Both the position numbers and the translations under genes were made by a program. The notes under the pieces are model-generated. The model was not told the DNA's origin and did not search any database. It saw nothing but the letters and a program-made list of their open reading frames with translations. Below are positions 17,339-26,305 of a stretch of DNA of 64,000 nucleotides, one piece after another. Where the stretch lies: contig NZ_JABVED010000006.1 in NCBI RefSeq assembly GCF_014323725.1, forward strand, positions 62,001 through 126,000, read 5' to 3'. This DNA is from Actinokineospora xionganensis (GTDB taxonomy: Bacteria; Actinomycetota; Actinomycetes; Mycobacteriales; Pseudonocardiaceae). Every line of letters starts with the position of its first letter. Position 1 is the stretch's first letter.

Positions 17339-17800
17339 TCAGTCGAGGCAGAACTCGTTGCCCTCCGGGTCGGTCATCACGATCCACCCCAGGCCCATCG
17401 GCGGCTCCGGCTCGTGGCGGCGCACTCGCGTGGCCCCCAGCGCGACAAGGCGTTCGCACTCGGCCTCCAGCGCCGCCATCCGCTCCTCCCCCAGCAGACC
17501 GGGAGCCGCGCGGACATCGAGGTGGACCCTGTTTTTGCCTGCCTTGTCCTCGGGCACCTGCTGGAAGAACAGCCGCGGACCGTGTCCCTCCGGGTCCTCG
17601 ACGGCCGATCGCGTGTTGCGCTGGTCCTCCGGCACGCCCACCCGGGCGAGGAACTCGTCCCACGCCGCCAGCGGGTCGGCTCCCTCGGGCAAGTCGACCC
17701 CAGGCGGGCCGGGGTGGTGGTAGCCCAGCACGTCGCGCCAGAACGAGGACAGCGCCCGCGGGTCGTGGGCGTCGAAGGTGATCTGGAGGTGGCGGCTCAT
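17339..17800 (-). CDS. VOC (glyoxalase/bleomycin-resistance) family protein
   Basis: A 153-residue protein of the vicinal oxygen chelate superfamily. Two beta-alpha-beta-beta-beta halves are visible: LQITFDAHDPRALSSFWRDV at the N-terminus and NRVHLDVRA, then GLGWIVMTDPEGNEFCLD, at the C-terminus. Candidate metal ligands are His-3 region residues, His of VHLDV and the terminal Glu of NEFC. ATG at 17800 has GGAG 6 bases upstream; the longer frame to 17839 has none. Such proteins are often glyoxalase-like enzymes or antibiotic-binding proteins; no neighbour points to a substrate. Confidence 0.85.
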   Translation of the reverse strand: MSRHLQITFDAHDPRALSSFWRDVLGYHHPGPPGVDLPEGADPLAAWDEFLARVGVPEDQRNTRSAVEDPEGHGPRLFFQQVPEDKAGKNRVHLDVRAAPGLLGEERMAALEAECERLVALGATRVRRHEPEPPMGLGWIVMTDPEGNEFCLD

Positions 17801-18330
17801 CGGTTGCTCCGTTCTACGTCCATGGCCCCACCCTGACACACCTTGCGGACAGGTTCAGTCCGCTATCGCCGACGCGATCACGGGCTGCCGAACGGCGGCC
17901 GCGGCATGGACGATCGGCAGTCGGCGGGGCCGCGCGCGGATCGGTACCGTCCGGTCGTCAGTCTGCTTCACAGGGGTCGAGTGGCTCCGGCCGTGGTGCT
18001 CCGGCAGGCGGCTGCCGCTCGCGGCGTTCGCGCCTGCCGTCGTCCTGACCGTGCTCGACCCGCTGAGCCCGGTCGACCGCTACACCCTCGCCGTGGTGGT
18101 GACCGCCGCAACGTGATCACGTCTGTCCTCCACCGTCTCCCGTTTCCCTGTGGACAACGCTATGGCGGCGGCACAGGGCGACACATCGGGCGATCGACAG
18201 CAACGACACCCTGCCGATCGGCAGGGTCCGTCAGCGGCGGCCGTGTCTACAGGGTGGGATCGATCGCCTTCGGGCTGGGATCTCCCTAGACTCGCGGCGC
18301 AAATGTCCGGACATCATGGGAGGCCCGCTA
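17801..18330. other. Intergenic region upstream of peroxiredoxin
   Basis: About 530 bases. A plus-strand reading ending at 18116 has a hydrophobic, protein-like tail (LPLAAFAPAVVLTVL) but no start signal and may be a remnant. The part next to the peroxiredoxin gene holds the palindrome at 18208-18227 and a TAGACT hexamer near 18285 that could be its -10 element. Nothing else is recognisable. Confidence 0.4.
18208..18227. promoter_or_regulatory. Perfect 20-bp palindrome upstream of peroxiredoxin
   Basis: ACCCTGCCGATCGGCAGGGT is a perfect inverted repeat centred about 113 bases before the peroxiredoxin start, upstream of the putative -10 TAGACT. It shares the GCCGATCGGC core with the palindrome at 1741-1760. 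It is a candidate operator for an unknown regulator. Confidence 0.45.
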
Positions 18331-18963
18331 GTGAGCCTGCAATTGGGTGACACCGCGCCTGACTTCACCGCCGACAGCACGGCCGGGGCGATCGAGTTCC
18401 ACGCCTGGAAGAGCGGCAGCTGGGCTGTGCTGTTCAGCCACCCGGCCGACTTCACGCCGGTCTGCACCACCGAACTGGGCCGCGTCGCCCAGCTCAAGCA
18501 GGAGTGGGCCGCCCGCGACGCCAAGCCCATCGCGCTGTCGGTGGACTCGGTCGAGGACCACAACAAGTGGGTCCCGGACATCGACGAGGTCAACAAGACG
18601 ACCGTCGACTACCCGATCGTGGCCGACCCGGACAAGAAGGTCGCGAACCTGTTCGGGATGATCCACCCGAACGCGGGCGACACGTCCTCGGTGCGGTCGG
18701 TCTTCATCATCGACCCGGCCGACAAGATCCGCCTCACCCTGACCTACCCGAAGAGCGTCGGCCGCAACTTCGACGAAATCCTGCGCTGCCTCGATGCCCT
18801 GCGCCTCACCGACCGAGCCACCGTGGCAACCCCGGTGGACTGGCGCGAAGGCGACCGGGTGATCGTCCCCCCGACCGTGTCCACCGAGGACGCCAAGGCG
18901 AAGTTCGGGGACGTCGAAGAGGTCAAGCCGTACCTGCGCTTCATCGCCCAGCCCGCGGGCTGA
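18331..18963 (+). CDS. 1-Cys peroxiredoxin (Prx6/AhpC-TSA family)
   Basis: A 210-residue thiol peroxidase that reduces H2O2 and organic hydroperoxides. The active-site loop HPADFTPVCTTELGR is the PxxxTxxC motif, with the peroxidatic Cys at about residue 45 and TTE following, as in Prx6-type enzymes. The length and the C-terminal dimerisation extension (DWREGDRVIVPPTVSTEDAK) agree with the 1-Cys class; no resolving Cys is evident. GTG at 18331 is chosen because GGGAGG lies 7 bases before it; the ATG five codons upstream overlaps that ribosome-binding site. A strong terminator hairpin follows. Confidence 0.92.
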   Translation: MSLQLGDTAPDFTADSTAGAIEFHAWKSGSWAVLFSHPADFTPVCTTELGRVAQLKQEWAARDAKPIALSVDSVEDHNKWVPDIDEVNKTTVDYPIVADPDKKVANLFGMIHPNAGDTSSVRSVFIIDPADKIRLTLTYPKSVGRNFDEILRCLDALRLTDRATVATPVDWREGDRVIVPPTVSTEDAKAKFGDVEEVKPYLRFIAQPAG

Positions 18964-18978
18964 GCTGTCTGAAACGAC

Positions 18979-19006
18979 CGGGCCCCGCCATCGGCGGGGC
19001 CCGTTT
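18979..19006 (+). terminator. Intrinsic terminator after peroxiredoxin
   Basis: An 11-bp perfect stem, CGGGCCCCGCC / GGCGGGGCCCG with an ATC loop, followed by TTTC, begins 15 bases after the peroxiredoxin stop. It could also serve the convergent gene ending at 19100. Confidence 0.8.
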
Positions 19007-19099
19007 CGTGTGCGCCTGGACGTTGGTCGGAGATCTCGGGGACCCAGCCAGGCGTGAGCAGGCCACGGCGGGCGGGCTCAGCGCAGCGCAGGCGCGCGC

Positions 19100-19543
19100 T
19101 CAGCCAAGAACGGTCAGGTTGAAGGTTCCCGAGGCAGCGGCGGTGGCCGTGGCTGTTTCCGGGTAGTACACGCGCAGCGTGTAGGTGGCGGCGATGCTGA
19201 ACGACACGCTCAGCCGGAAGCTGTAGTTGGGCCTGCAGGAGCCGGTGGAGACGTCGACCCAGGCTCCCGCCACCAGCCGCTGGACGACGATCAGTTCCAG
19301 TGAGCGGGCGTTGTTCTTCGGCAGTTCGAGTTTGCCGTCGATGCGGGCGTCGGCGTTGACCTTCACCTTCGTGTCGAGGAGTTTGGCGTTGACCTTCGCC
19401 TTGACCTTGTCCGCTGTGGCGTCGTGCTCGGCGGTCGCCGGTGCGGCCGGGGTGGCCGCGGCGGTCCCGGTCATCGGCACGAGCATGGCGCAACACAACA
19501 TGAGCGCGGTGAGAAGTCGCGTGATGGGGGCGTGTTTCGTCAT
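19100..19543 (-). CDS. Secreted protein of unknown function
   Basis: A 147-residue protein with a clear signal peptide (residues 1 to about 30: ITRLLTALMLCCAMLVPMTG, cleavage after TAAATPA or nearby). It continues with a charged, alternating region (DKVKAKVNAKLLDTKVKVNA) and ends in a beta-rich domain (SFRLSVSFSIAATYTLRVYY). The last part resembles an Ig-like or bacterial secreted beta-sandwich. No family was recognised. ATG at 19541-19543 fits the signal peptide; the longer frame upstream is not protein-like. It is divergent from the exopolysaccharide operon, but no link is evident. Confidence 0.7.
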   Translation of the reverse strand: MTKHAPITRLLTALMLCCAMLVPMTGTAAATPAAPATAEHDATADKVKAKVNAKLLDTKVKVNADARIDGKLELPKNNARSLELIVVQRLVAGAWVDVSTGSCRPNYSFRLSVSFSIAATYTLRVYYPETATATAAASGTFNLTVLG

Positions 19544-19800
19544 GTCCCAAGTGGACCTCACAGCGACGGCGAGCGCGCCGTGAGCCCCCCTTTCGGACAG
19601 GGACAAGCACCCAGCCGAGTTACCCCCACGGCAACGGCTCTTCACAGCGTGACCGCCCGGCCGCCGACTCGGCCGTCCCCGCTCTCTCGAAAGTAAGTGT
19701 GATTCACCGTAACCCCTGACGTATTTGACCGTTGAGTAGGTCGGTGCCCGCCCCCACAAGGGGCCGGTTCCAGCTGGGGGGTTACGTCCGAGGAGCGAAC

Positions 19801-20580
19801 GTGACCGAGCCTGTATCAGCTATTCACGATGAGCCGCACTGGCCAGCCACACCAGCAAATCGCCTACTCGACCCGAGTTTTCGGCGTCGGGTGAACATGT
19901 TCCTCAAGTCCGCGATCGACCGTGTGGTGGGCGCGCTGCTCGCCGTCGTCGTCGTGCCGGTCGTGCTCGTGCTCGCCGCCGTGCTGGCGGCGAGGCTGCG
20001 CACATGGCCGTTCTTCGGACACCGCCGGGTCGGCAGACATGGCCAGGTGATGAGGTTTCCGAAGCTACGCACGCTGCGGCCCGACACCCATCCCTACACC
20101 CTGAAAGAGGGCGGCACGGTCATTGCCGCCGACCGCTTCTGTGCCTTCCTGCGGCGCAGGCATCTCGACGAGCTACCACAGGTGCTGTTGGTCCCCCTGG
20201 GCAAGCTGAGCCTGGTCGGACCGCGGCCGAAGATGCCTGAGCGATGGGAGCCAACCGATCCCGGCTACCGGACCGCGCGTCAACTCGTGCCGCAGGGCTG
20301 CACCGGTCTGTGGCAGATCGGTCGGCACGCGCACCAGATGGTGCACCACCGCCCGGCCTACGACTTCTGTTACCTGCAGTACGGGTCGATCCGGATGGAC
20401 TTGTGGATCATGTGGCGAACGCTGCTGCTGTTCGTCACAGGTTCCACCGTCCGGCTCGACGACGTGCCCCGCTGGGTGATCGGCCGCGGCTGGGTGAGTG
20501 AACAGCACATCCGCGCCGTGGGTGGAGCGCGCTTCCTGGTCCCCCGCACGGCCATAGGATCGAAAGGACCCACCCGATGA
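19801..20580 (+). CDS. Initiating sugar transferase (polyprenyl-phosphate phosphoglycosyltransferase)
   Basis: A 259-residue monotopic phosphoglycosyltransferase of the bacterial sugar transferase family (WcaJ/PglC-like). It transfers a sugar-1-phosphate to undecaprenyl phosphate and so starts repeat-unit synthesis on the inner membrane. One hydrophobic re-entrant segment (about residues 38-62) is followed by the family stretch FGHRRVGRHGQVMRFPKLRT and the catalytic-region RRRHLDELPQVLLVPLGKLSLVGPRP in abbreviated form (LDELPQ and VGPRP are the signatures). The start is GTG at 19801, with AGGAG 5 bases upstream. Its stop overlaps the next ATG (ATGA), so translation is coupled. It opens the exopolysaccharide operon. 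Confidence 0.9.
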   Translation: MTEPVSAIHDEPHWPATPANRLLDPSFRRRVNMFLKSAIDRVVGALLAVVVVPVVLVLAAVLAARLRTWPFFGHRRVGRHGQVMRFPKLRTLRPDTHPYTLKEGGTVIAADRFCAFLRRRHLDELPQVLLVPLGKLSLVGPRPKMPERWEPTDPGYRTARQLVPQGCTGLWQIGRHAHQMVHHRPAYDFCYLQYGSIRMDLWIMWRTLLLFVTGSTVRLDDVPRWVIGRGWVSEQHIRAVGGARFLVPRTAIGSKGPTR

Positions 20581-22265
20581 CGATCACCGATGAACGGATC
20601 GACGTGCTCGGCGTCGGCGTCGATGTCACCTCCATCCCACACGTACTGTCCACTATGGATGGCTGGATCGCGCGTGGCGAGCAGCACTACGTGTGCGTGA
20701 CCAGCGTGCACGGGATCATGGAGGCGCAACAGGATCCCGACCTGCTGCGGATCCACAACGCCTCCGGGCTGACCGTGCCCGACGGCGCGCCGGTGCTGTG
20801 GGCAGGACGTTACGCGGGCGCTCGGGAGATGAGCCGGGTGCGCGGGCCCGACCTGCTGCCCGCCGTGGCCGAGCGGGCCGCGGCGCGCGGGTGGCGCGTC
20901 TATCTCTACGGGGGCGCTGAGGGCACGCCCGAACTGCTGGCCCAGCGACTGCGGGAGCGATTCCCCGGCCTGGTCGTCGCGGGCACGTACTCGCCCCCCT
21001 TCCGCCCGCTCACCGATGACGAGCAGGCCGACGTGGTCGCGAGGATCAACGGCAGCGGCGCAGACATCGTCATGGTGGGCCTGTCAACCCCCAAGCAGGA
21101 ACGGTGGATGGACTGGGCCCGCGGCAAGCTCAGGGCGGCGGCGCTGTTCGGGTTCGGCGCCGCGTTCGACATCCATGCCGGGATCGCCACCCAGGCCCCG
21201 GATTGGATTCGGCCGACCGGCATGGAATGGCTTTACCGGCTACTCAAGGACCCGCGCCGACTCGGCCCGCGCTACCTGAAGAACAACCCGCGCTTCCTCG
21301 CCGCGATCCTGCGCCGACCGCCGCGCCCGGCCCGGCCCGCCGGGGTGCCCATGGCGTCACGAACAAAACGTGCCGCCTATCACGTGTTCGAGCGGCTGGA
21401 GCGGACCCGCGTACACGTGCTTCCCGCGCACTACTACTCCCCCGTCGCGGATCGGAGCTGGTTGCGCCACAACGAATCGCTCTGGCGAAGGCCCGCGACG
21501 CTGCCCGGCGTCGACTGGGACCTCGACGACCAACTCGGCTGGCTGCGCGAGGCGTGCGCGAACCACGTCGACGAGGTGCGCGGCTTCCCGTTCCTCAGCA
21601 GACTCGACCAACTGGGAATCCAGTTCAGGTACGGCCTGATCGAGGGCCAGGTGCTGCACTGCGTGGTGCGATCGCTGGCCCCCAGACGGATCGTGGAGAT
21701 CGGCAGCGGAGCCTCCACGGCGTTGATGTCCGACGCCGTGCGGCGCAACGTGCGCGAGGGACGCGGAGCATCCGAGATCGTCGCGATCGACCCGTTCATG
21801 CCACCCGAGGTGAGCGGACTGCCGCATGTCGAGGTCCGCCGGATCCCCGCCCAGGACGTGCCCACGTCCTTCTTCGCCGACCTGCGCGAAGGCGACCTGC
21901 TGTTCATCGACTCCAGCCACGCCGTCAAGACGGGGTCGGAACTGAACCGGATCTACCTCGAACTGCTCCCCACGCTGCCGCCCGGCGTGCTGGTGCACAT
22001 CCACGACATCTACCTGCCGTACCTGTACTCGCCGTGGGTGCTGGGCGACTTCTGGGACTGGCAGGAGACAGCGCTGCTCGCCGCGCTGCTGGTGCACAAC
22101 CCCAGGCTGGAAGTGCTGTGCTGCCAGTCCGCCCTGCACCACGCGAAGCCCGCCGAAGTGGGCGAGGTGCTGGCCGACTACCGGCCGAGACCGATGACCG
22201 ACGGCGTCGACGACCGCGGCTCGCAAGGACATTTCCCCTCCAGCCTGTGGCTGCGTTCGCGCTGA
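20577..22265 (+). CDS. WecG/TagA-family glycosyltransferase fused to a SAM methyltransferase-like domain
   Basis: A 562-residue two-domain protein. Residues 1 to about 245 are a GT26 (WecG/TagA/CpsF) glycosyltransferase: the acceptor-site TVPDGAPVLWAGR, YLYGGAEGTPELL and MVGLSTPKQERWM stretches are characteristic, and FGAAFDIHAG follows. These enzymes add the second sugar to an undecaprenyl-linked carrier. After a Pro/Arg linker (about 248-258), residues 265-560 form a class I methyltransferase-like domain, with RRIVEIGSGASTALM as the glycine-rich motif I and LLFIDSSHAVKTGSELNRIY as a later motif. The fusion suggests glycosylation and sugar methylation by one polypeptide. It is ATGA-coupled to the gene before. 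Confidence 0.85.
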   Translation: MTITDERIDVLGVGVDVTSIPHVLSTMDGWIARGEQHYVCVTSVHGIMEAQQDPDLLRIHNASGLTVPDGAPVLWAGRYAGAREMSRVRGPDLLPAVAERAAARGWRVYLYGGAEGTPELLAQRLRERFPGLVVAGTYSPPFRPLTDDEQADVVARINGSGADIVMVGLSTPKQERWMDWARGKLRAAALFGFGAAFDIHAGIATQAPDWIRPTGMEWLYRLLKDPRRLGPRYLKNNPRFLAAILRRPPRPARPAGVPMASRTKRAAYHVFERLERTRVHVLPAHYYSPVADRSWLRHNESLWRRPATLPGVDWDLDDQLGWLREACANHVDEVRGFPFLSRLDQLGIQFRYGLIEGQVLHCVVRSLAPRRIVEIGSGASTALMSDAVRRNVREGRGASEIVAIDPFMPPEVSGLPHVEVRRIPAQDVPTSFFADLREGDLLFIDSSHAVKTGSELNRIYLELLPTLPPGVLVHIHDIYLPYLYSPWVLGDFWDWQETALLAALLVHNPRLEVLCCQSALHHAKPAEVGEVLADYRPRPMTDGVDDRGSQGHFPSSLWLRSR

Positions 22266-22344
22266 TCACAGCACTTGCGGCGAACCCTGGAACCTGGACG
22301 ACTCGGTGCACCGGGCACGGTGTGGAAGGCGGTGGGCGGGACTC

Positions 22345-23754
22345 ATGACCCTCGAAGAGTTCACGGGGCTTCTCAAACGGCAGTGGCGGCTGATCGCCGC
22401 GACGGTGCTGGTCGGCGCGTTCGCCGCGATCGCGCTGGGACTCGTCGCGGGGCGCACCTACCGCGCCACCACGAACCTGGTCCTCACGCCGTCGGCGAAC
22501 GCCGCGGCCGAGGCGGGAGCACGGTCGTCGGTGCTCATCTCCAGCAGCGGCATGGCCACCTACGCCCACCTCGCCACCTCAGTGGACGTCGCCGCCGCCG
22601 TCGTGGCCGAACTCGGCCTCGCCGAGTCGCCGAGCGACCTGAGCCGCCGACTTGCCGCCTCGGTGCCCGCCAACTCGTACCTGATCGATCTGTCCGCGAC
22701 GGCGGACACCGCGGACGAGGCGGCGCGGATCGCCAACACCGCCGCGCGCCACGCGGCGGCCAAGGTCGGCGCCCTGTTCACCGAGGGACCATCGGGTTTC
22801 GTGCTCGCCGTGGCGACCAAAGCAGATCCGGCCACGGTCGTCGCGCCCAGCGTGCTCCGGCTCGTGCCCATCGGTGTCCTCATCGGACTGATGGTGGGGA
22901 TCGGGCTCGCGATCGCCCGGGAGATCCTCGACCACCGCATCCGCGATGACGACGACCTTCGCCGTTCACTCGGGATCGAGCCACTGGCGCGGGTCGACCT
23001 GTCCGGTGCGGGCGATCACGACCGGTCCATGTTCGACACCAGAGGCTGGGACGAGGCGACTCTGGAATCGGTGCGCAGGCTGCGTACCACACTGCGGATG
23101 CGTCGAGACGCGCCGCGCACGATCCTTGTCGCCGGTGTCTCGGGCGGCGAGGGCGCCTCGCCGGTGGCGGCCCTGCTCGCCCGGGTCAGCGCGGCCTCAG
23201 GGGCGAAGACGCTGCTGGTCGAATGCGACCTGCGGGCGCCCACGGTCAACGCGCGGCTCGGGCTGACCGGGCGGCTGGGCCTAAGCGACTTCCTGAGCGG
23301 GCGGGCCGCGCTCGGCGACATCCTGATCGACGCCTCCGCCAAGGTCAGCAGCCCGACCCGACGGCCGACTTGGCCCGGCGAGCAACCGGACTCGTGCGTG
23401 CTCGGCGTGGTCGCGGCCGGGTCGGCGTCGCGCCAGCCGGGTGAGCTGCTCGGCGGCACCCGGCTCCGCGAGTTCCTGGAGACCGTCGCACCGTTCTACG
23501 ACACGGTCATCTTCGACGGCGCGGCCGTGCTTCGGTACGCCGACTCCGTGGCCGTGTCCACCGTCGTCGAGGCGACTGTGCTCGTCGCGGCCGTCGGCCG
23601 GACCCCGCGCCGCGACATAGACCGGGCCATCACCCAGCTCGACGCCGTCGGCGCCGATGTCGCCGGGGTGGTGCTCGCCTCCACCGGGCCCCGCGGCCGC
23701 GGTTCGGCACCGGTCGGAGGTGGCGCGGCGGCCGGGGTCGAAGGGCAGTCGTGA
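22345..23754 (+). CDS. Wzz/CpsC-like polysaccharide co-polymerase with P-loop domain
   Basis: A 469-residue chain-length regulator with an attached nucleotide-binding-like domain (BY-kinase type). The N-terminal TM1 (about residues 17-37) and a second TM (about 172-192, LVPIGVLIGLMVGIGLAIA) flank a periplasmic region with the Wzz pattern. The cytoplasmic part starts with SVRRLRTTLRM. Its Walker A place reads VSGGEGASPVA, where BY-kinases have GEGKS/T, so the catalytic Lys is absent; KTLLVECDLRAP stands for the Walker A' motif. No tyrosine cluster ends the protein. It may regulate chain length without kinase activity. ATG at 22345 is preceded by a GGGCGGGA sequence. Its TGA overlaps the next GTG. 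Confidence 0.85.
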   Translation: MTLEEFTGLLKRQWRLIAATVLVGAFAAIALGLVAGRTYRATTNLVLTPSANAAAEAGARSSVLISSSGMATYAHLATSVDVAAAVVAELGLAESPSDLSRRLAASVPANSYLIDLSATADTADEAARIANTAARHAAAKVGALFTEGPSGFVLAVATKADPATVVAPSVLRLVPIGVLIGLMVGIGLAIAREILDHRIRDDDDLRRSLGIEPLARVDLSGAGDHDRSMFDTRGWDEATLESVRRLRTTLRMRRDAPRTILVAGVSGGEGASPVAALLARVSAASGAKTLLVECDLRAPTVNARLGLTGRLGLSDFLSGRAALGDILIDASAKVSSPTRRPTWPGEQPDSCVLGVVAAGSASRQPGELLGGTRLREFLETVAPFYDTVIFDGAAVLRYADSVAVSTVVEATVLVAAVGRTPRRDIDRAITQLDAVGADVAGVVLASTGPRGRGSAPVGGGAAAGVEGQS

Positions 23755-25109
23755 TCCACCGTGCGGGCACCCTGGACGGGCTGTCGGGTCTGCACAGCAC
23801 AGTCGGGCCAGCACACGACCGGCTGCAGCGGTACGGGCCGTTCGCGCTGGTGTTGTTCCTGCTGGCGACGTCGAAGTGGGGCAGCTACCTGCCCACGGGC
23901 CACGCGCCCTACATCGCCGACATCGTGCTCGCGGTCCTGCTCGCGGACCGTGTGCTCGGAGCGGCCGCGCACCGCGGGTACCGGGCGCCGCGCGACACCT
24001 CGCTGAGCATCGCCGCGGCAGCGCTGCTCACCGTGTCGACCTGCTGGTTCATCCTGGGGCCGTGGGATCTGCACGCACTGCGCGACGCGGCACCCTATCT
24101 CTATGTCGTCGTGGTGTTCCTCGTTCTCGTCCCCGCCGACTCCGCGACGCGCACCATGTCGCGGATGATCGACGTGGCGCTGGTCTTCCACGCCGTGTGG
24201 TGCACGGTGTCCCTGCTGGGGCCGGGGCTCATCGACGCGATGCCCAGGCTGGGCGGTGAACTGCCGCTGTTCAGCAACCGCGGCGACTTCGACGGCATGG
24301 TCAGCGGCCTGCTCGCCGGGCTCGCGCTCTACCGGCTGCTCGCCGGCCGGGCGATCGTGTTCAACCTGGTCCTGCTCGGGTCGAGCGTCGGGCTGACACT
24401 GGCCTTGGGCTCACGCGGAGGTCTGCTCTCGCTGGTGACGGCGCTGATCGTGGGCGCCGTGGTGGGACACGGCAGACGGGACGGCGGCCACGACGCCCGG
24501 CGATGGCCGATCGCGCTGCTCCTTCTGGTCGTGCCCGCCTCGGTTCCCTTCGCCGCGCAGGGCCAGGCGTTCGAGCGGCTCTCGGCGAGCGTGGCGAACC
24601 TGTGGACGCCGACCGAGGACGTCGCCGGCGCGCAGGGCACCGCGAGAGCGCGCTACGAGACCTGGCAGCTGTTGGTCGCCTGGGTGCGCGAGGACCCGGT
24701 GCGCGACGTAGTGGGAGTCGGGTTCGGCCCGAACATCCTGGTCGACTCGAAAGCCGACGTGACCCTGTTCGGCGGCGGGATCGACGTCGTGCGCTCGCCG
24801 CACAACTACCTGGTGGGCACTTGGGCTCGGCTGGGCCTGATCGGCCTCGCGATCGCGCTGGCGCTCACCCTCATCGGGTGGCGGCTGGCGTACCGGGTCG
24901 CCTCCCGCGGGCGGGCCCGGCTCAGCGATGCCGACGTCCTCGCGATCCTGCTCGTGGTGACCGTGCCGCTGGTGGCGTTCGTCGGCGTGGTGCTCGAATC
25001 GCCGTTCGGCGCGATCCCGTACTTCTGGGCGCTCGCCCACCTCGGTGCGCTCGCCCGGACAGGCGCGTTCACCACTCGCACCGCCGGGTCCCTCCGGAGG
25101 GCCGGGTGA
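23751..25109 (+). CDS. O-antigen polymerase/ligase-like membrane protein (Wzy-like)
   Basis: A 452-residue protein with 11-12 hydrophobic segments, the layout of Wzy/WaaL O-antigen polymerase or ligase proteins. A large extracytoplasmic loop lies between about residues 280 and 350, ending in SPHNYLVGTWARLGLIGLAI, which is the typical Wzy_C signature (HNxxL). LALGSRGGLLSLV is the other common segment. It most likely polymerises the lipid-linked repeat units outside the membrane. The start GTG overlaps the previous stop (GTGA), and its own stop overlaps the next GTG in the same way. Confidence 0.85.
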   Translation: MIHRAGTLDGLSGLHSTVGPAHDRLQRYGPFALVLFLLATSKWGSYLPTGHAPYIADIVLAVLLADRVLGAAAHRGYRAPRDTSLSIAAAALLTVSTCWFILGPWDLHALRDAAPYLYVVVVFLVLVPADSATRTMSRMIDVALVFHAVWCTVSLLGPGLIDAMPRLGGELPLFSNRGDFDGMVSGLLAGLALYRLLAGRAIVFNLVLLGSSVGLTLALGSRGGLLSLVTALIVGAVVGHGRRDGGHDARRWPIALLLLVVPASVPFAAQGQAFERLSASVANLWTPTEDVAGAQGTARARYETWQLLVAWVREDPVRDVVGVGFGPNILVDSKADVTLFGGGIDVVRSPHNYLVGTWARLGLIGLAIALALTLIGWRLAYRVASRGRARLSDADVLAILLVVTVPLVAFVGVVLESPFGAIPYFWALAHLGALARTGAFTTRTAGSLRRAG

Positions 25110-26305
25110 GGGTGCTCCAGATCCACAACCGCTACGCGACTCCCGGCGGCGAGGACCGCGTCGCCGACGACGAGGCCGCCCTGCTGGCCGCCGCGGGCCA
25201 CGAGGTCGTCCGGGTGCGCGGCGACAACCCCGGCGGAGGCGCGGCAGCCGTGGCGACACTGGCGGGCGCGGTGTGGAATCCTCGGCGGTTCCACGACATC
25301 CGAGCACTGGTGCGCGCTGATCGACCGGACGTGGCGCATGTCCACAACACGTGGTTCGGCCTCTCGCCATCCACTGTGGACGCCTTGCACGCTGAAGGCG
25401 TGCCGGTCGTGATGACACTGCACAACTACCGATTGTTATGTGCCAACGGTTTGCTGTACCGCGACGGCGCGCCGTGCACGGACTGCCTGGGAGCCAAGCC
25501 ATGGCCCGCGGTCACGCACCGGTGCTACCGCGGATCGGCGGCCCAGTCGGCGGTCGCGGCGGCGACGATCGCGGCGAGCAGACACCGCGGCACGTGGCGC
25601 CGGGTCACCCGGTTCATCGCTCCGTCGGAGTCGATCAAGGCGATCCATGTCGACGCGGGCTTCGATCCCGCGCGGATCATCGTCAAACCCCACGGTGTCC
25701 CCGATCCGGGTCCGCGGCCCACGCCGCCCGGACACTCGTCGACGGTCCTGTCCGTGGGCAGGCTCTCGGCCGAGAAGGGCCTGGAAACGCTGCTGGCGGC
25801 GTGGCGGACGGCCGCGACATCCCTCGGCGACCAGAAGTTGGTCATCGTCGGCGACGGTCCGCTGCGACAGCGCTTGGAGCAGAACGCGCCACCGCGCACC
25901 AGCTTCACCGGCTGGGTGTCGCCCGCACGGCTCTCCGAACTGATGCTGTCCTCTCGGGCCCTGGTCTTCCCGACGCGGTGGTACGAGACTTTCGGCCGGG
26001 TCGCCGTGGAGGCCATGGCGGCGGGGATGCCGGTGCTGGCCTCGGACATCTCCGGCCCGGCGGAGATCGCCGGGCGACTCGGGCCCGAATGGCTTGTCCC
26101 GCCCGGCGACGAACAGGCCTGGGCCACCGCGCTCGGCAGGCTCACCGACGGCCCCTCAATCACCGCGGCGGGCGCGAAGGGGCGCGCCATCTTCGAGCGC
26201 GAGTACGGCGAAGCAGGCGGCCTGCGGGCATTGCTCGACGCGTACAGCGAGGCGACAACGGCGGCAAGGGCCAAGACCCAGTGGACGAAAGGGAGTCGCC
26301 CGTGA
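25106..26305 (+). CDS. GT4-family glycosyltransferase
   Basis: A 399-residue GT-B fold glycosyltransferase. The N-terminal domain opens VRVLQIHNRYATPGGEDRVA, the usual acceptor-domain start for family 4. In the C-terminal domain, LSVGRLSAEKGLETLLAAW and PTRWYETFGRVAVEAMAAGM show the EX7E motif that binds the donor nucleotide sugar. GTG at 25106 follows GGAGG with 5-base spacing and overlaps the preceding stop. It probably adds one sugar of the repeat unit on the cytoplasmic face. The donor is not predictable from sequence. Confidence 0.9.
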   Translation: MRVLQIHNRYATPGGEDRVADDEAALLAAAGHEVVRVRGDNPGGGAAAVATLAGAVWNPRRFHDIRALVRADRPDVAHVHNTWFGLSPSTVDALHAEGVPVVMTLHNYRLLCANGLLYRDGAPCTDCLGAKPWPAVTHRCYRGSAAQSAVAAATIAASRHRGTWRRVTRFIAPSESIKAIHVDAGFDPARIIVKPHGVPDPGPRPTPPGHSSTVLSVGRLSAEKGLETLLAAWRTAATSLGDQKLVIVGDGPLRQRLEQNAPPRTSFTGWVSPARLSELMLSSRALVFPTRWYETFGRVAVEAMAAGMPVLASDISGPAEIAGRLGPEWLVPPGDEQAWATALGRLTDGPSITAAGAKGRAIFEREYGEAGGLRALLDAYSEATTAARAKTQWTKGSRP

